Assembly: GCA_946623755.1 (NCBI GenBank)
Contig: CAMORK010000013.1
Coordinates: 1 to 49,224, forward strand
Source: an uncultured Butyrivibrio sp.
Lineage (GTDB): Bacteria > Bacillota > Clostridia > Lachnospirales > Lachnospiraceae
Reading direction: 5' to 3'
Length of the DNA: 49,224 nucleotides
Of the stretch, positions 16,407 through 24,961 are shown piece by piece. Under the pieces are notes generated by a model, which was given only the letters and a program-made list of their open reading frames with translations, made no database searches and had not been told where the DNA came from. Each line of letters starts with the position of its first letter. The stretch's first letter is position 1. The position numbers and the translations under genes were made by a program.

Positions 16407-18143
16407 ATGAAGAAGAGAGTTTTATCAACCATACTCGCAGCAAGTATGGTAATGGGGCTTGCAGCCTGCGGAAACAACGGACCTGTTCCTACAGCGTCTG
16501 ATGACACACAGACTGCTACAGAAGCACCGGCAGCTGAGGCACCGGCAGCTGAGGCTACAGAGGCAACAGAGGCAGCAGCAGACGTGGTTCCCGGAATTGA
16601 CGGATATGAGCCATTTGCTGATCAGGTTACTCTGAGAGTTGCTGTTTACGACAGAGGAGATAACGGAAACGGATGCTCTGATGTTGAGAACAACTACTGG
16701 ACAAACTGGGTTCAGGAGAACTTCGGCGACAAGTACAACATCAAGGTTGAATACGTTGGCATCACACGTTCAGACGTTATGACTGACTACGCTATGCTTG
16801 CATCAACCAACACACTTCCTACTCTTTGCATGGAGTACGACTATGACAAGCTTGCTACATGGGCATCAGACGGATATCTTCAGCCCATCGATCTTGAGCA
16901 GTTCAAGACCATTGCTCCCACATACTGGGCAAACATGGAAGAGAACGGCCTTACAGGCTATACACAGTTTGATGGCGAGGACTACATCGTTCTCGGTAAG
17001 AGACCTTACGGTAATACAAACTATACATTTGTAACATGGTATCGTAAAGACTGGCTCAAGGAAGCCGGCTATGACGGATCATATCCCGCAACAAACACAG
17101 AGCTTCTTGAGGCTCTTGGCAAGATGGTAGAGAACGGACATCAGTATCCTATGAGCGGATCAAAGGTAGCAGGTGCCGGAGCTGACCAGAACTATTCATT
17201 CAGAGATTACCCTCAGGATGAGATCACATGGGCAACAACAGGTGACTATCAGGTTCCTGCTCTTTCAACAGAAGCTCAGAAGAGACTTCTTAAGTGGAAC
17301 AACGAGCTCTACAATGATGGATATCTCAATCCTGAGTATTACCTCAGAAGTACAGATGATGTAAACGCTGATTTCATCAACGGTAAGGCATTCCAGTGGT
17401 CAGGTTATGTTTCATCAACAATGGATGTTCTCAATTCCTTCTATGAGACAAATCCTGATGCAGAGCTTGGCGTAGTAGTTTGCGACAGCAAGTTCGTTCA
17501 GGATCCTACATGGGGATCAAGCAACGCATTCAGACCTAACAACATCTTCGGCGCAATGGTTGGTTTTGCTAACAACGCAACTCCTGACGAGGTTAAAGCC
17601 GGCGAGATGTACCTCGAGTGGATGGCTCAGGACGAGAACCTCTTCACAATGACATGGGGTATCGAAGGTGTTAACTTCAACTATGACGATAACGGAAATC
17701 CTGTAGCAGTTGGTGATCAGTCAGGTCTTCCTGAGCAGCAGGGTCACAACAACAACGTTGACTACTGGATGGTAGTTACAGCTTCCAAGTCATTTGGTGA
17801 CATCGAGTCTGATATCAAGGCTATCAATCCTCAGGGACTTCCTCAGGACTTCTACGAGGACATCCTTGCTAACTACAAGGGTCAGCTTGCACTATATGAG
17901 GCTGGCAGTGTAAACGTAGACTGCCTCTTCGGTGGCGCTCTTGAGTCAGTAACAGAGTACGGCACATCCCTTAAGGAAGAAATCTACCCTGAGTACCGTG
18001 ATCAGCTTGTAATGTGCAAGCCTGATGAGTTTGATGCTCTTTACGATGAGCTTTCACAGAAGTACCTCGACGCAGGTTACCAGGAGATCATCGACGAGAG
18101 ACAGCAGATGTATGATGATGGCCTTACAACCAAGCTTCAGTAA
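16407..18143 (+). CDS. ABC extracellular solute-binding lipoprotein (LplA/YtcQ type)
   Basis: Substrate-binding subunit of the importer, 578 residues. A signal peptide ends in the lipobox LAAC with C21, so the mature protein is a lipoprotein. An Ala/Glu/Thr-rich linker (about 28-58, with repeated APAAEA) precedes a family-1 binding-protein fold. Codon use looks more strongly biased than in the neighbours, as expected for an abundant protein. AAGGAGG lies 8 nt before the ATG. A very stable terminator follows. Ligand inferred from context: rhamnogalacturonan or related pectic oligosaccharide. Confidence 0.94.
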   Translation: MKKRVLSTILAASMVMGLAACGNNGPVPTASDDTQTATEAPAAEAPAAEATEATEAAADVVPGIDGYEPFADQVTLRVAVYDRGDNGNGCSDVENNYWTNWVQENFGDKYNIKVEYVGITRSDVMTDYAMLASTNTLPTLCMEYDYDKLATWASDGYLQPIDLEQFKTIAPTYWANMEENGLTGYTQFDGEDYIVLGKRPYGNTNYTFVTWYRKDWLKEAGYDGSYPATNTELLEALGKMVENGHQYPMSGSKVAGAGADQNYSFRDYPQDEITWATTGDYQVPALSTEAQKRLLKWNNELYNDGYLNPEYYLRSTDDVNADFINGKAFQWSGYVSSTMDVLNSFYETNPDAELGVVVCDSKFVQDPTWGSSNAFRPNNIFGAMVGFANNATPDEVKAGEMYLEWMAQDENLFTMTWGIEGVNFNYDDNGNPVAVGDQSGLPEQQGHNNNVDYWMVVTASKSFGDIESDIKAINPQGLPQDFYEDILANYKGQLALYEAGSVNVDCLFGGALESVTEYGTSLKEEIYPEYRDQLVMCKPDEFDALYDELSQKYLDAGYQEIIDERQQMYDDGLTTKLQ

Positions 18144-18186
18144 TTCTGCGGTAAAACAGCAATTGCATAACTCCTAACCAATATAG

Positions 18187-18227
18187 AACCTCCGGGGGAT
18201 AAGGATCCCCCGGGGGTTCAATTTTTT
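18187..18227 (+). terminator. strong rho-independent terminator
   Basis: AACCTCCGGGGGAT (18187-18200) pairs with ATCCCCCGGGGGTT (18205-18218) through 14 bp with one wobble, then TTTTTT. It ends the ABC importer operon. Confidence 0.92.
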
Positions 18228-18407
18228 AAATCTGTGGCAAATGGTAGATTCACGCGCTCGGGACATGAAAAATAGTAAGCATCAAGAATCAAACAGAAGC
18301 AGCGGTGGAAATTCATATGACGAATAAACTGAATTCTGTTACCATATATAAAAAAGATGAAAACTGATATCGGAATGAGCAAAGCAAGATGAAGGAAGGC
18401 ATAACCC

Positions 18408-18911
18408 ATGAAACTACGAGCATACGAAAAAGGCGATTCACCAATTATTGCACAATGGCTGCGCACGGAGGAAGAGCTGTACAGATGGTCGGCGGACAGG
18501 TACGGATTTTTTCCGCTAAAGCCTGACAGCGTAGATGAAAACTACGCTCCGGTGCTCAAGACCGGCAGATTTTTTCCGCTGACTGCAATAGATGATGATA
18601 ATATGGCTATAGGGCATCTGATCATAAGGTATCCTGATGATAACGATGATTCTTCAGTAAGGTTCGGCTTTGTGATCGTGGACCCTGAGATTCGAGGAAA
18701 AGGCTATGGGCAGGAAATGCTGCAACTCGCAATAGAATATGTAAAAGAAAACCTGACGGCGACCAGGATTGACCTTGGCGTATTTGTCAACAACCCTAAA
18801 GCCAGAAAATGCTATGAGGCGGTAGGATTTACGGAATACGGCGCGCACGTAATAAACACGCCCTTTGGACCATGGGACTGTGTCGACATGGAGCTATTTC
18901 CGGCAGGATGA
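18408..18911 (+). CDS. GNAT-family N-acetyltransferase
   Basis: A 167-residue acetyl-CoA-dependent acetyltransferase of the RimJ/RimL-like group. The acetyl-CoA loop is visible as DPEIRGKGYGQEMLQ, followed by the C-terminal FVNNPKARKCYEAVGF motif typical of the fold. The acceptor is unknown. The start is supported by AAGGAAGG upstream. About 265 bp separate it from the ABC operon terminator; that gap holds no gene I can support. The MFS exporter with its leader lies about 150 bp downstream, so joint expression and a resistance role are possible but unproven. Confidence 0.88.
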   Translation: MKLRAYEKGDSPIIAQWLRTEEELYRWSADRYGFFPLKPDSVDENYAPVLKTGRFFPLTAIDDDNMAIGHLIIRYPDDNDDSSVRFGFVIVDPEIRGKGYGQEMLQLAIEYVKENLTATRIDLGVFVNNPKARKCYEAVGFTEYGAHVINTPFGPWDCVDMELFPAG

Positions 18912-18991
18912 TTAGAAATAAATAAGCTGAAAATGCTACAGAATAGCACAAAATAGAAGCAGAATTCGAGAAAAGAACAGGAGGCATAAAG

Positions 18992-19033
18992 ATGGTTATT
19001 TGCAGTGCAAATGCTCCTTTTTCAACAAGATAA
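18992..19033 (+). CDS. 13-codon leader peptide of MFS exporter
   Basis: ATG at 18992 opens a short frame, MVICSANAPFSTR, ending in TAA at 19031-19033. AGGAGG precedes it with ideal spacing (CATAAAG). Its 3' half contains the strand that pairs with the ribosome binding site of the downstream exporter, and its stop codon falls in the loop. This is the usual arrangement of translational attenuators before macrolide and other ribosome-drug resistance genes. Whether a drug or metabolite stalls the ribosome here is inference. Confidence 0.6.
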   Translation: MVICSANAPFSTR

Positions 19034-19049
19034 TTCAGGAAAAAGGAGC
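19013..19049 (+). promoter_or_regulatory. RBS-sequestering stem-loop (translational attenuator)
   Basis: GCTCCTTTTTC (19013-19023) and GAAAAAGGAGC (19039-19049) form a perfect 11-bp stem with a 15-nt loop. The right arm contains the AAAGGAG Shine-Dalgarno sequence of the exporter starting at 19058. A second perfect hairpin, ATTTGCA-G-TGCAAAT (18998-19012), abuts it inside the leader. A ribosome stalled in the leader would free the exporter's ribosome binding site. Confidence 0.7.
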
Positions 19050-19057
19050 GAATTAAA

Positions 19058-20338
19058 ATGAAAAACAGAATAAAGAATCTAAAAGACTTCTACGTACTTT
19101 GGAGTACACAGAGCCTTTCACAGCTTGGAAGTGCAATGACGCAGTTTGCGCTGACGCTTTGGATCTATGAAAAAACAGGCTCGGCGCTGAGCACGGCGAC
19201 GCTGACAATCTGCACTTATGCGCCTTATGTTATCATGAGCATTTTTGCAGGTGCACTTTCAGATAAGTTTGATAAAAAGAAAACCATGCTTATCTGCGAT
19301 CTTTTTGCGGCACTTACAACGGTACTTGTATTTGTGCTTTATAAGACGGACCTCTTGTCCATGTGGCATCTTTATGCCATCAACATGGTGTCGGGACTTA
19401 TGAATACCGTTCAGCAGCCGGCTTCTGAAGTGGCATACACGCTTATTGTACCCAAAGAGGATTATCAAAAGACAAGTGGGCTTCAGCAACTGAGCAGGTC
19501 ACTTGTATCAATCGGAAACCCTGTCATATCAGCGGCTCTTTATGCGCTGGCGGGGCTTGATGTTGTTATCGCGGTGGACCTTCTGACCTTTGCCGTTGCC
19601 TTCTTTTCACTGTTGTTTTTCGTGAGAATTCCAGAAATCAGCAGCAATGCAAACTCAGAAGGAAGTGTTCTTACCCTGGCAAAAGAGGGACTTGTCTTTT
19701 TGAAAAAGACACCGATGATACTCCATGTGATATTGTTCATGTCGGGAGTTAACCTGATTGCATCTGCGTTTGATGCAGTGCTTCCGGCACTTGTAATTCC
19801 AAAAGCAGGAAACAGTGTCTTTGGAATAGTTACTGCATGTTCCGGAATAGCCATGGTTGTAGGCAGCTTTTTGCCGACTGTTCTTCCAAAGCCAAAGGAC
19901 AGGGTAAGAGTGATATTCCTCACAATGCTCTTTTCCCTGGGAACGGAAAACTTCGTTCTGGCGTTTTCAGAAAACCCGGTCGTATGGTGCATCGGACAGT
20001 TTGTGGGATGGTTTTTTGTTCCGCTCATGGCGGCCAATCAGAACGTCATCATGCGAAATACCATACCTGTTGAACTTCAGGGAAGGGTATATGCGTGCAG
20101 AAATACTCTGCAGTTCTTCACGATTCCTATAGGTCTTTTCCTGGGAGGACTCTTTGTTGACAGAATCTGCGAACCGTTTATGGAAGTGAAGGCAGGAAGC
20201 GCCTTCTGGACAACGCTTTTTGGCGCGGGAAAAGGCTCTGGAGCTGCGCTTATGATGTTCATCCTTGGTATAGCCGGAGTGGTGATGTGCCTCGTTTCGA
20301 GAGGATTTATCAGGAAGTACTCTTACATTGAGGATTGA
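19058..20338 (+). CDS. MFS efflux transporter (MFS_3, EntS/Mef-like)
   Basis: A 426-residue inner-membrane protein with about 12 predicted helices. The N-terminal FYVLWSTQSLSQLGSAMTQF and the loop GALSDKFDKKKTML match the MFS_3 drug or siderophore exporter group, which includes macrolide exporters. The ribosome binding site AAAGGAG is buried in a perfect stem together with a leader peptide, which argues for induction by a translation inhibitor. Substrate is unknown; a transporter with a different cargo that senses translation is also possible. Confidence 0.9.
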   Translation: MKNRIKNLKDFYVLWSTQSLSQLGSAMTQFALTLWIYEKTGSALSTATLTICTYAPYVIMSIFAGALSDKFDKKKTMLICDLFAALTTVLVFVLYKTDLLSMWHLYAINMVSGLMNTVQQPASEVAYTLIVPKEDYQKTSGLQQLSRSLVSIGNPVISAALYALAGLDVVIAVDLLTFAVAFFSLLFFVRIPEISSNANSEGSVLTLAKEGLVFLKKTPMILHVILFMSGVNLIASAFDAVLPALVIPKAGNSVFGIVTACSGIAMVVGSFLPTVLPKPKDRVRVIFLTMLFSLGTENFVLAFSENPVVWCIGQFVGWFFVPLMAANQNVIMRNTIPVELQGRVYACRNTLQFFTIPIGLFLGGLFVDRICEPFMEVKAGSAFWTTLFGAGKGSGAALMMFILGIAGVVMCLVSRGFIRKYSYIED

Positions 20339-20386
20339 ATTGACAGACATATAGGACAACCCCCTGCATTTTTTCTGAAAAAATGA

Positions 20387-20392
20387 TATAAT
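20387..20392 (+). promoter_or_regulatory. extended -10 promoter of alcohol dehydrogenase
   Basis: TGATATAAT gives a TGN-extended TATAAT about 55 bp before the start codon. The -35 region is weak. Confidence 0.5.
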
Positions 20393-20447
20393 AAGAGAAG
20401 GGTTACGTTATTTATTTAACAATATTTTTCAAAGGAGGGTTTTTCTT

Positions 20448-21665
20448 ATGTCACGTTTTACACTGCCAAGAGATATCTATCATGGAAAGGGTGCTCTTGA
20501 AGCACTCAAGACCTTTGAGGGCAAAAGAGCCATTATCTGCACTGGCGGCGGATCGATGAAAAGGGGCGGATTTCTTCAGAAGGTAGAGGATTACCTCAAG
20601 GAAGCCGGAATGGAAGTTGAACTGTTTGAGGGAATCGAGCCGGATCCTTCGGTTGAGACAGTTATGAAGGGTGCAGAGGCCATGCAGAAGTTCCAGCCTG
20701 ACTGGATCGTAGCTATCGGTGGCGGATCACCTATCGATGCTGCCAAGGCTATGTGGATCAAGTACGAGTATCCCGACACAACATTTGAAGATATGTGCAA
20801 GGTCTTTGGTCTTCCAAAGCTCCGCACCAAGGCTAAGTTCTGTGCTATTTCTTCTACATCCGGAACAGCTACAGAGGTTACAGCTTTCTCGATCATCACC
20901 AACTATCAGAAGGGTATCAAGTATCCTATCGCTGATTTTGAGATCACACCTGATGTAGCCATTGTTGATCCTGAGCTTGCACACACAATGCCTCAAAAAC
21001 TGGTTGCACACACAGGTATGGATGCCATGACACATGCCATCGAGGCTTATGTTTCAACAGCTAACTGTGATTACACAGATCCTCTGGCTATCCATGCTAT
21101 CGAGATGATCATGGAGCATCTTGTTAAGTCCTACAATGGAGATATGGATTCAAGAGATGCCATGCACAACGCACAGTGCCTTGCAGGAATGGCATTCTCA
21201 AATGCTCTTCTTGGTATCGTTCATTCAATGGCACACAAGACCGGCGCTGTATTTGCGGACAAGGGTGCTCACATCATCCACGGCGCAGCTAATGCTATGT
21301 ATCTTCCTAAGGTTATCGCTTTCAATGCCAAGGACGAGACAGCTAAAAAGCGCTACGGCGTGATCGCTGATTACATGCATCTGGGCGGATCAAACGACGA
21401 CGAGAAGGTTAAGCTCCTCATCGAGTACCTACGCAAGATGAACGACGACCTCAACATTCCTCACTGCATCAAGCACTACGGTGCAGACGGACTTCCTGCA
21501 GAAGAGGGCTTTGTTCCTGAGGATGTATTCCTTGAGAGACTTCACGACATCGCAGCAAATGCTATCCTCGATGCCTGCACAGGCTCCAATCCTCGTCAGC
21601 CCAGCCAGGAAGAGATGGAGAAACTCCTTAAGTGTTGCTACTACGACACAGAAGTTGATTTCTGA
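20448..21665 (+). CDS. iron-containing alcohol dehydrogenase
   Basis: A 405-residue group III (Fe-dependent) alcohol dehydrogenase, related to clostridial butanol dehydrogenases and the C-terminal half of AdhE. The nucleotide-binding GGGSPIDAAKAMW is clear. Metal-ligand segments are GMDAMTHAIEAY and VHSMAHKTGAVF...HIIHG. AAAGGAGG precedes the ATG. Its own promoter and terminator make it a single-gene unit. It probably reduces an aldehyde to an alcohol to regenerate NAD(P)+; the physiological substrate cannot be read. It differs from the lactaldehyde reductase at 37820. Confidence 0.93.
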   Translation: MSRFTLPRDIYHGKGALEALKTFEGKRAIICTGGGSMKRGGFLQKVEDYLKEAGMEVELFEGIEPDPSVETVMKGAEAMQKFQPDWIVAIGGGSPIDAAKAMWIKYEYPDTTFEDMCKVFGLPKLRTKAKFCAISSTSGTATEVTAFSIITNYQKGIKYPIADFEITPDVAIVDPELAHTMPQKLVAHTGMDAMTHAIEAYVSTANCDYTDPLAIHAIEMIMEHLVKSYNGDMDSRDAMHNAQCLAGMAFSNALLGIVHSMAHKTGAVFADKGAHIIHGAANAMYLPKVIAFNAKDETAKKRYGVIADYMHLGGSNDDEKVKLLIEYLRKMNDDLNIPHCIKHYGADGLPAEEGFVPEDVFLERLHDIAANAILDACTGSNPRQPSQEEMEKLLKCCYYDTEVDF

Positions 21666-21681
21666 TAAAACATTGAATGCC

Positions 21682-21713
21682 AAAAGGCGCTCTGCATATG
21701 CAGGGCGCTTTTT
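21682..21713 (+). terminator. rho-independent terminator
   Basis: An interrupted stem, AAAGGCGC-t-CTGCA against TGCAG-g-GCGCTTT, is followed by a T tract. It directly abuts a REP-like element and ends the alcohol dehydrogenase gene. Confidence 0.85.
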
Positions 21714-21745
21714 AATGGTCCCTTGACTCCGCCCCAGGGGTTATT
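21714..21745. repeat. REP-like palindromic element
   Basis: AATGGTCCCT, then TGACTCCGCCCC, then AGGGGTTATT: a diverged copy of the dispersed 33-bp family. Its right end supplies the stop codon of the minus-strand AraC gene (complement of 21741-21743). Confidence 0.75.
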
Positions 21746-22964
21746 TTGGGTGGATCATGTTGCGATACTGGGTGGGTGTCATGCCCTTCTCTTTCTTAAA
21801 GAGCCTGGTGAAGTAGGTCATGTCGGTGATGCCACAGACTGATGCAATGGTGTGGACGGGATAATCTGTGGTATTGAGCATGAAGATCGCATGATCTATA
21901 CGTTTCTTATTAACATAGTTTGTAAAGGTGCTGCCTGTCTCCTTCTTAAAGAGGGATGACAGGTAGCTTTTGTTTATGCCAAGTTCTAAAGCCGTGCTCT
22001 GAAGCGTAAGATCAGGCTCTGACAGGTACTGCGATATGTGGTTCATGACCTTTTGCATAACGGGAGAGAAGCCGGAAGTTGAATGCTGCTGGACCATCAG
22101 GCAGTACTTTCTGAGTATCTCGCGGTGAACTTCCTTATCTTCGCCGGGAGCTGTCATGTTCTCGATACGGATTGCCATTCGGCGGGACATCTCATCAAGA
22201 TATACAGGGTGAACATTGCCCCTCTGGGCAGCCTTTCTGCAGAGCGTATTAAAGACAAACAGGAAGTTTTTTCTGCTTCTGAGCGTGCTGGATGCTCTGT
22301 TATCAAGACCGCTGAAGGACTTGTCGGTGCTGTAGTGCATGGCCTTGTCATAATCACCTTTTGAGATTGCATCCATCATCTTTTCTTCCAGCACGTATCT
22401 GTGCTCCAATTGCTGAACCGTGCTCTCGTTGGAAGTGCTCTCGGCGCTTGATAAATACTCGGTATTTTCTACTGAGTCCTGCTTTAAGTATTCGATGCTG
22501 TAGTTGCCGGCACCATATATCTTCTCCGCGACAGTCTCAATAAAATACTCCAGAGATGAAGTATTATCCAGATAGGTGGTGGAGGAGTAGTACTGATTGA
22601 TAAACTGCGTAAGTCCCTGAGGAATACCGTGTCTTTTGCATATCTCCTGAGTTCTCTGGATGCTGGGCGTCTTTGTGAGATAAGGCCCGAGGATCATGGC
22701 CACAGGAAGCTCCTGCTCAGGAACAGGAATAAAGATATAATGGCAGGTGTAAATGTCTTCGGCGAAATATATGCTATTGTTTTGGGCAAAAGACCCTGCG
22801 ATGTCTTTTAACGATACTGCCTCATTATCTCTTTTACTCACGATGGTCTTTCTGAGACCCATATCAATTTCATCTGAAAGAGGCTCGTTCAGGTTGGCGA
22901 TATGAGTGGGAATCCCCATCTTGTCGAAAAAACTCTGAGTAAACTCCAAAAATGCGTTCTGCAT
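21741..22964 (-). CDS. AraC-family regulator of the glucuronide operon
   Basis: A 407-residue regulator. The N-terminal part (about 1-280) is a large sensing domain, with FIPVPEQELPVAMILGPYL, that resembles the sensing half of other long Firmicutes AraC proteins. The C-terminal HTH pair includes TLQSTALELGINKSYLSSLF and IASVCGITDMTYFTRLFKKE. I start at MQNAFLE: GGAG lies 5 nt before that ATG, while the longer frame begins with TTG inside the ribosome binding region. It is divergent from the GPH transporter, so control of the glucuronide operon is the natural inference. Confidence 0.9.
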   Translation of the reverse strand: MQNAFLEFTQSFFDKMGIPTHIANLNEPLSDEIDMGLRKTIVSKRDNEAVSLKDIAGSFAQNNSIYFAEDIYTCHYIFIPVPEQELPVAMILGPYLTKTPSIQRTQEICKRHGIPQGLTQFINQYYSSTTYLDNTSSLEYFIETVAEKIYGAGNYSIEYLKQDSVENTEYLSSAESTSNESTVQQLEHRYVLEEKMMDAISKGDYDKAMHYSTDKSFSGLDNRASSTLRSRKNFLFVFNTLCRKAAQRGNVHPVYLDEMSRRMAIRIENMTAPGEDKEVHREILRKYCLMVQQHSTSGFSPVMQKVMNHISQYLSEPDLTLQSTALELGINKSYLSSLFKKETGSTFTNYVNKKRIDHAIFMLNTTDYPVHTIASVCGITDMTYFTRLFKKEKGMTPTQYRNMIHPK

Positions 22965-23161
22965 ATTTTCTCCAATCAAACAATATTTACAAAATGTAGT
23001 ACAATATTAACTTTATTTAAATAACTATAAATATAATACTACAATAAACAAATATTGTCATTGTTACGCCCCGCCTTCATGAGTATTATGAGAATACAAA
23101 AAAGTGCTCTGAACTGCAGCAGGGCATGAAAATCGTTAAAGGATAACGCGGAGGAAAAATA
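22965..23161. promoter_or_regulatory. divergent control region of AraC regulator and glucuronide operon
   Basis: A very AT-rich 197-bp gap. TATAAT at 23032-23037 is a candidate plus-strand -10 box without a clear -35 hexamer. The octamer ACAATATT occurs twice in direct orientation (22980-22987 and 23001-23008), and its complement AATATTGT occurs near 23052, giving a possible regulator-binding cluster around the promoter. CGGAGG precedes the transporter ATG. Confidence 0.5.
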
Positions 23162-24640
23162 ATGGGAAACAGTAAATACGATGTCGGAAACGGAATACAC
23201 AGAGTTCCGACATGGCGAATTGCAGGATATGCGCTTAACAACACAGCAACAAATCTTTATTTATTTCTGATGAACTTCATCGCCTACTACATCACCGGAT
23301 GGGTTGGTCTGGGAGTTGTTCTGGCAGGAAGCTTCTCAATGATCATGAGAGTCTGGGACGGAGTAACAGATCCGTTCATCGGTTACATCGTAGACAAGAC
23401 AGACGGAAAGCTCGGTAAGAACCGTCCATTTATGATAGCAGGAAATCTTATTCTTGCACTGGCAAGCTTTTTGATGTTCTTTGTAACACCGTCTCTTCCT
23501 GAAGGCGCGCCGAGGATATTCTTCTTTATCCTTATCAACGCCATCTACTACATTGGTTACACTTTCCAGTGTGTAGTTACAAAGTCAGCTCAGTCATGTG
23601 TTACAAATGATCCCAAGCAGAGACCTTTGTTCACAGTATTTGATGCGATCTACAACATGATCCTTTTCACAGGCGGACAGGTTTTCGTTTCATCATACCT
23701 TGCACCTAAGTACCACGGCCTTGGAAAAGACATTGCGATGTTCCATGAGTTCTGGGCAATTGTTGCACTTATTTCAGCAGTATTCACAGCTATCGCTGTT
23801 ATCTCAATCTGGCCTAAGGACAGAAGAGAGTACTTCGGAACAGGTAAGCCTCAGAAGATCACTTTCAAGGATTATTTCGAAGTTATCAAAAATAACAAAG
23901 CTATTCAGATGCTGGTTGTTTCAGCTTCAACAGATAAGCTCGGTACAGCAGCAAGAACATCTACAGTTACACTCATTATGTACGCTATCGTAGCAGGTAA
24001 TTATGCTCTTTCAGGCGGCTTCCAGATCTACACAACCATCGGTAATGTCCTGTTCATCATCCTTGGTGTCGGCGTAATTGCTACCAAGTTCGGACAGAGA
24101 AAAGCAATGGTTATCAGCAGCTGGATCGCACTTATCGGAAACGTACTGATGATGCTCCTTTGGGGCTTTGGAGATCCTACTACACTCAACCTTCCCGGTT
24201 ATGAGGGCTTCACAGGATTCAGCTTCTTTACGGTAGCTCTTTTCATCCTGACAGTTGTTGCAGGCGGATTCCAGCAGGTGAGCTCAAACATTGTTATACC
24301 GATGACTGCTGACTGCGCAGATTATGAGACATACAGATCAGGCCGTTACGTTCCCGGACTTATGGGTACACTCTTTAGTTTTGTAGATAAGCTTGTTTCA
24401 TCACTGGCACCTTTCGTAGCAAGCCTCTGTCTTGCAGCTATCGGATTTACAACAGTAATGCCTGACGTTGATACACCTTATACACCTCAGCTCAAGGTAG
24501 TGGGAATCTTCCTTATGTACGGACTTGTTTCAATAGGTCTTTTGGCAAACGTTATTGCTATGAAGTACTATCCGCTTACAGCTGAGAAGATGGAAGAAGT
24601 AAGAGAAAAGATTTCTGAGATCAAGAATCAGAACGCATAA
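23162..24640 (+). CDS. GPH-family sugar:cation symporter (glucuronide type)
   Basis: A 492-residue glycoside-pentoside-hexuronide transporter with about 12 helices. Family marks are the N-terminal WRIAGYALNNTATNLY, the VWDGVTDPFIGYIVDKTDG motif near residue 65 and DCADYETYRSGRYVPG near 385. It is the first gene of the operon that encodes beta-glucuronidase, so it most likely imports glucuronides or related glycosides with Na+ or H+. No separate importer for this operon is visible. Confidence 0.92.
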   Translation: MGNSKYDVGNGIHRVPTWRIAGYALNNTATNLYLFLMNFIAYYITGWVGLGVVLAGSFSMIMRVWDGVTDPFIGYIVDKTDGKLGKNRPFMIAGNLILALASFLMFFVTPSLPEGAPRIFFFILINAIYYIGYTFQCVVTKSAQSCVTNDPKQRPLFTVFDAIYNMILFTGGQVFVSSYLAPKYHGLGKDIAMFHEFWAIVALISAVFTAIAVISIWPKDRREYFGTGKPQKITFKDYFEVIKNNKAIQMLVVSASTDKLGTAARTSTVTLIMYAIVAGNYALSGGFQIYTTIGNVLFIILGVGVIATKFGQRKAMVISSWIALIGNVLMMLLWGFGDPTTLNLPGYEGFTGFSFFTVALFILTVVAGGFQQVSSNIVIPMTADCADYETYRSGRYVPGLMGTLFSFVDKLVSSLAPFVASLCLAAIGFTTVMPDVDTPYTPQLKVVGIFLMYGLVSIGLLANVIAMKYYPLTAEKMEEVREKISEIKNQNA

Positions 24641-24655
24641 AGAAAGGAACGACAA

Positions 24656-24946
24656 ATGAGAGCAATGAGCACAGAAAAAGACAATAGACTCTGGGTACGA
24701 CTCGGAGAAAAATACTTTGAGTTAAAAGAAAAACTTGATACTCCTAAGACTGTAAACAGAAAGAAATATCTCTGGCTCTGCGCTCTTTCAATTGTCGGCG
24801 CAAACCAGTTTTACGCCGGGCACTTTGCAAAAGGCGTGTTTTACCTGATCCTGTCATGGACAGGAATCTCGGTTGCCATGGGACTTTTGGACTGGATGGC
24901 AGCAGTGCCCAAAGCAGCTGATGAACACGGAAACATAGAGGTTTAA
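24656..24946 (+). CDS. TM2-domain small membrane protein
   Basis: A 96-residue protein. The C-terminal half matches the TM2 domain: KKYLWLCALSIVGANQFYAG, then a turn, then FYLILSWTGISVAMGLLDWM, giving two predicted helices joined by a short loop. The N-terminal 40 residues are charged and probably cytoplasmic. It lies 15 bp after the symporter and 15 bp before beta-glucuronidase, so it is a true operon member. TM2 protein function in bacteria is poorly known; a role with the symporter is inference from position. An in-frame ATG at 24665 is an alternative start. Confidence 0.85.
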   Translation: MRAMSTEKDNRLWVRLGEKYFELKEKLDTPKTVNRKKYLWLCALSIVGANQFYAGHFAKGVFYLILSWTGISVAMGLLDWMAAVPKAADEHGNIEV

Positions 24947-24961
24947 TTAGGAGGAAGAAAA

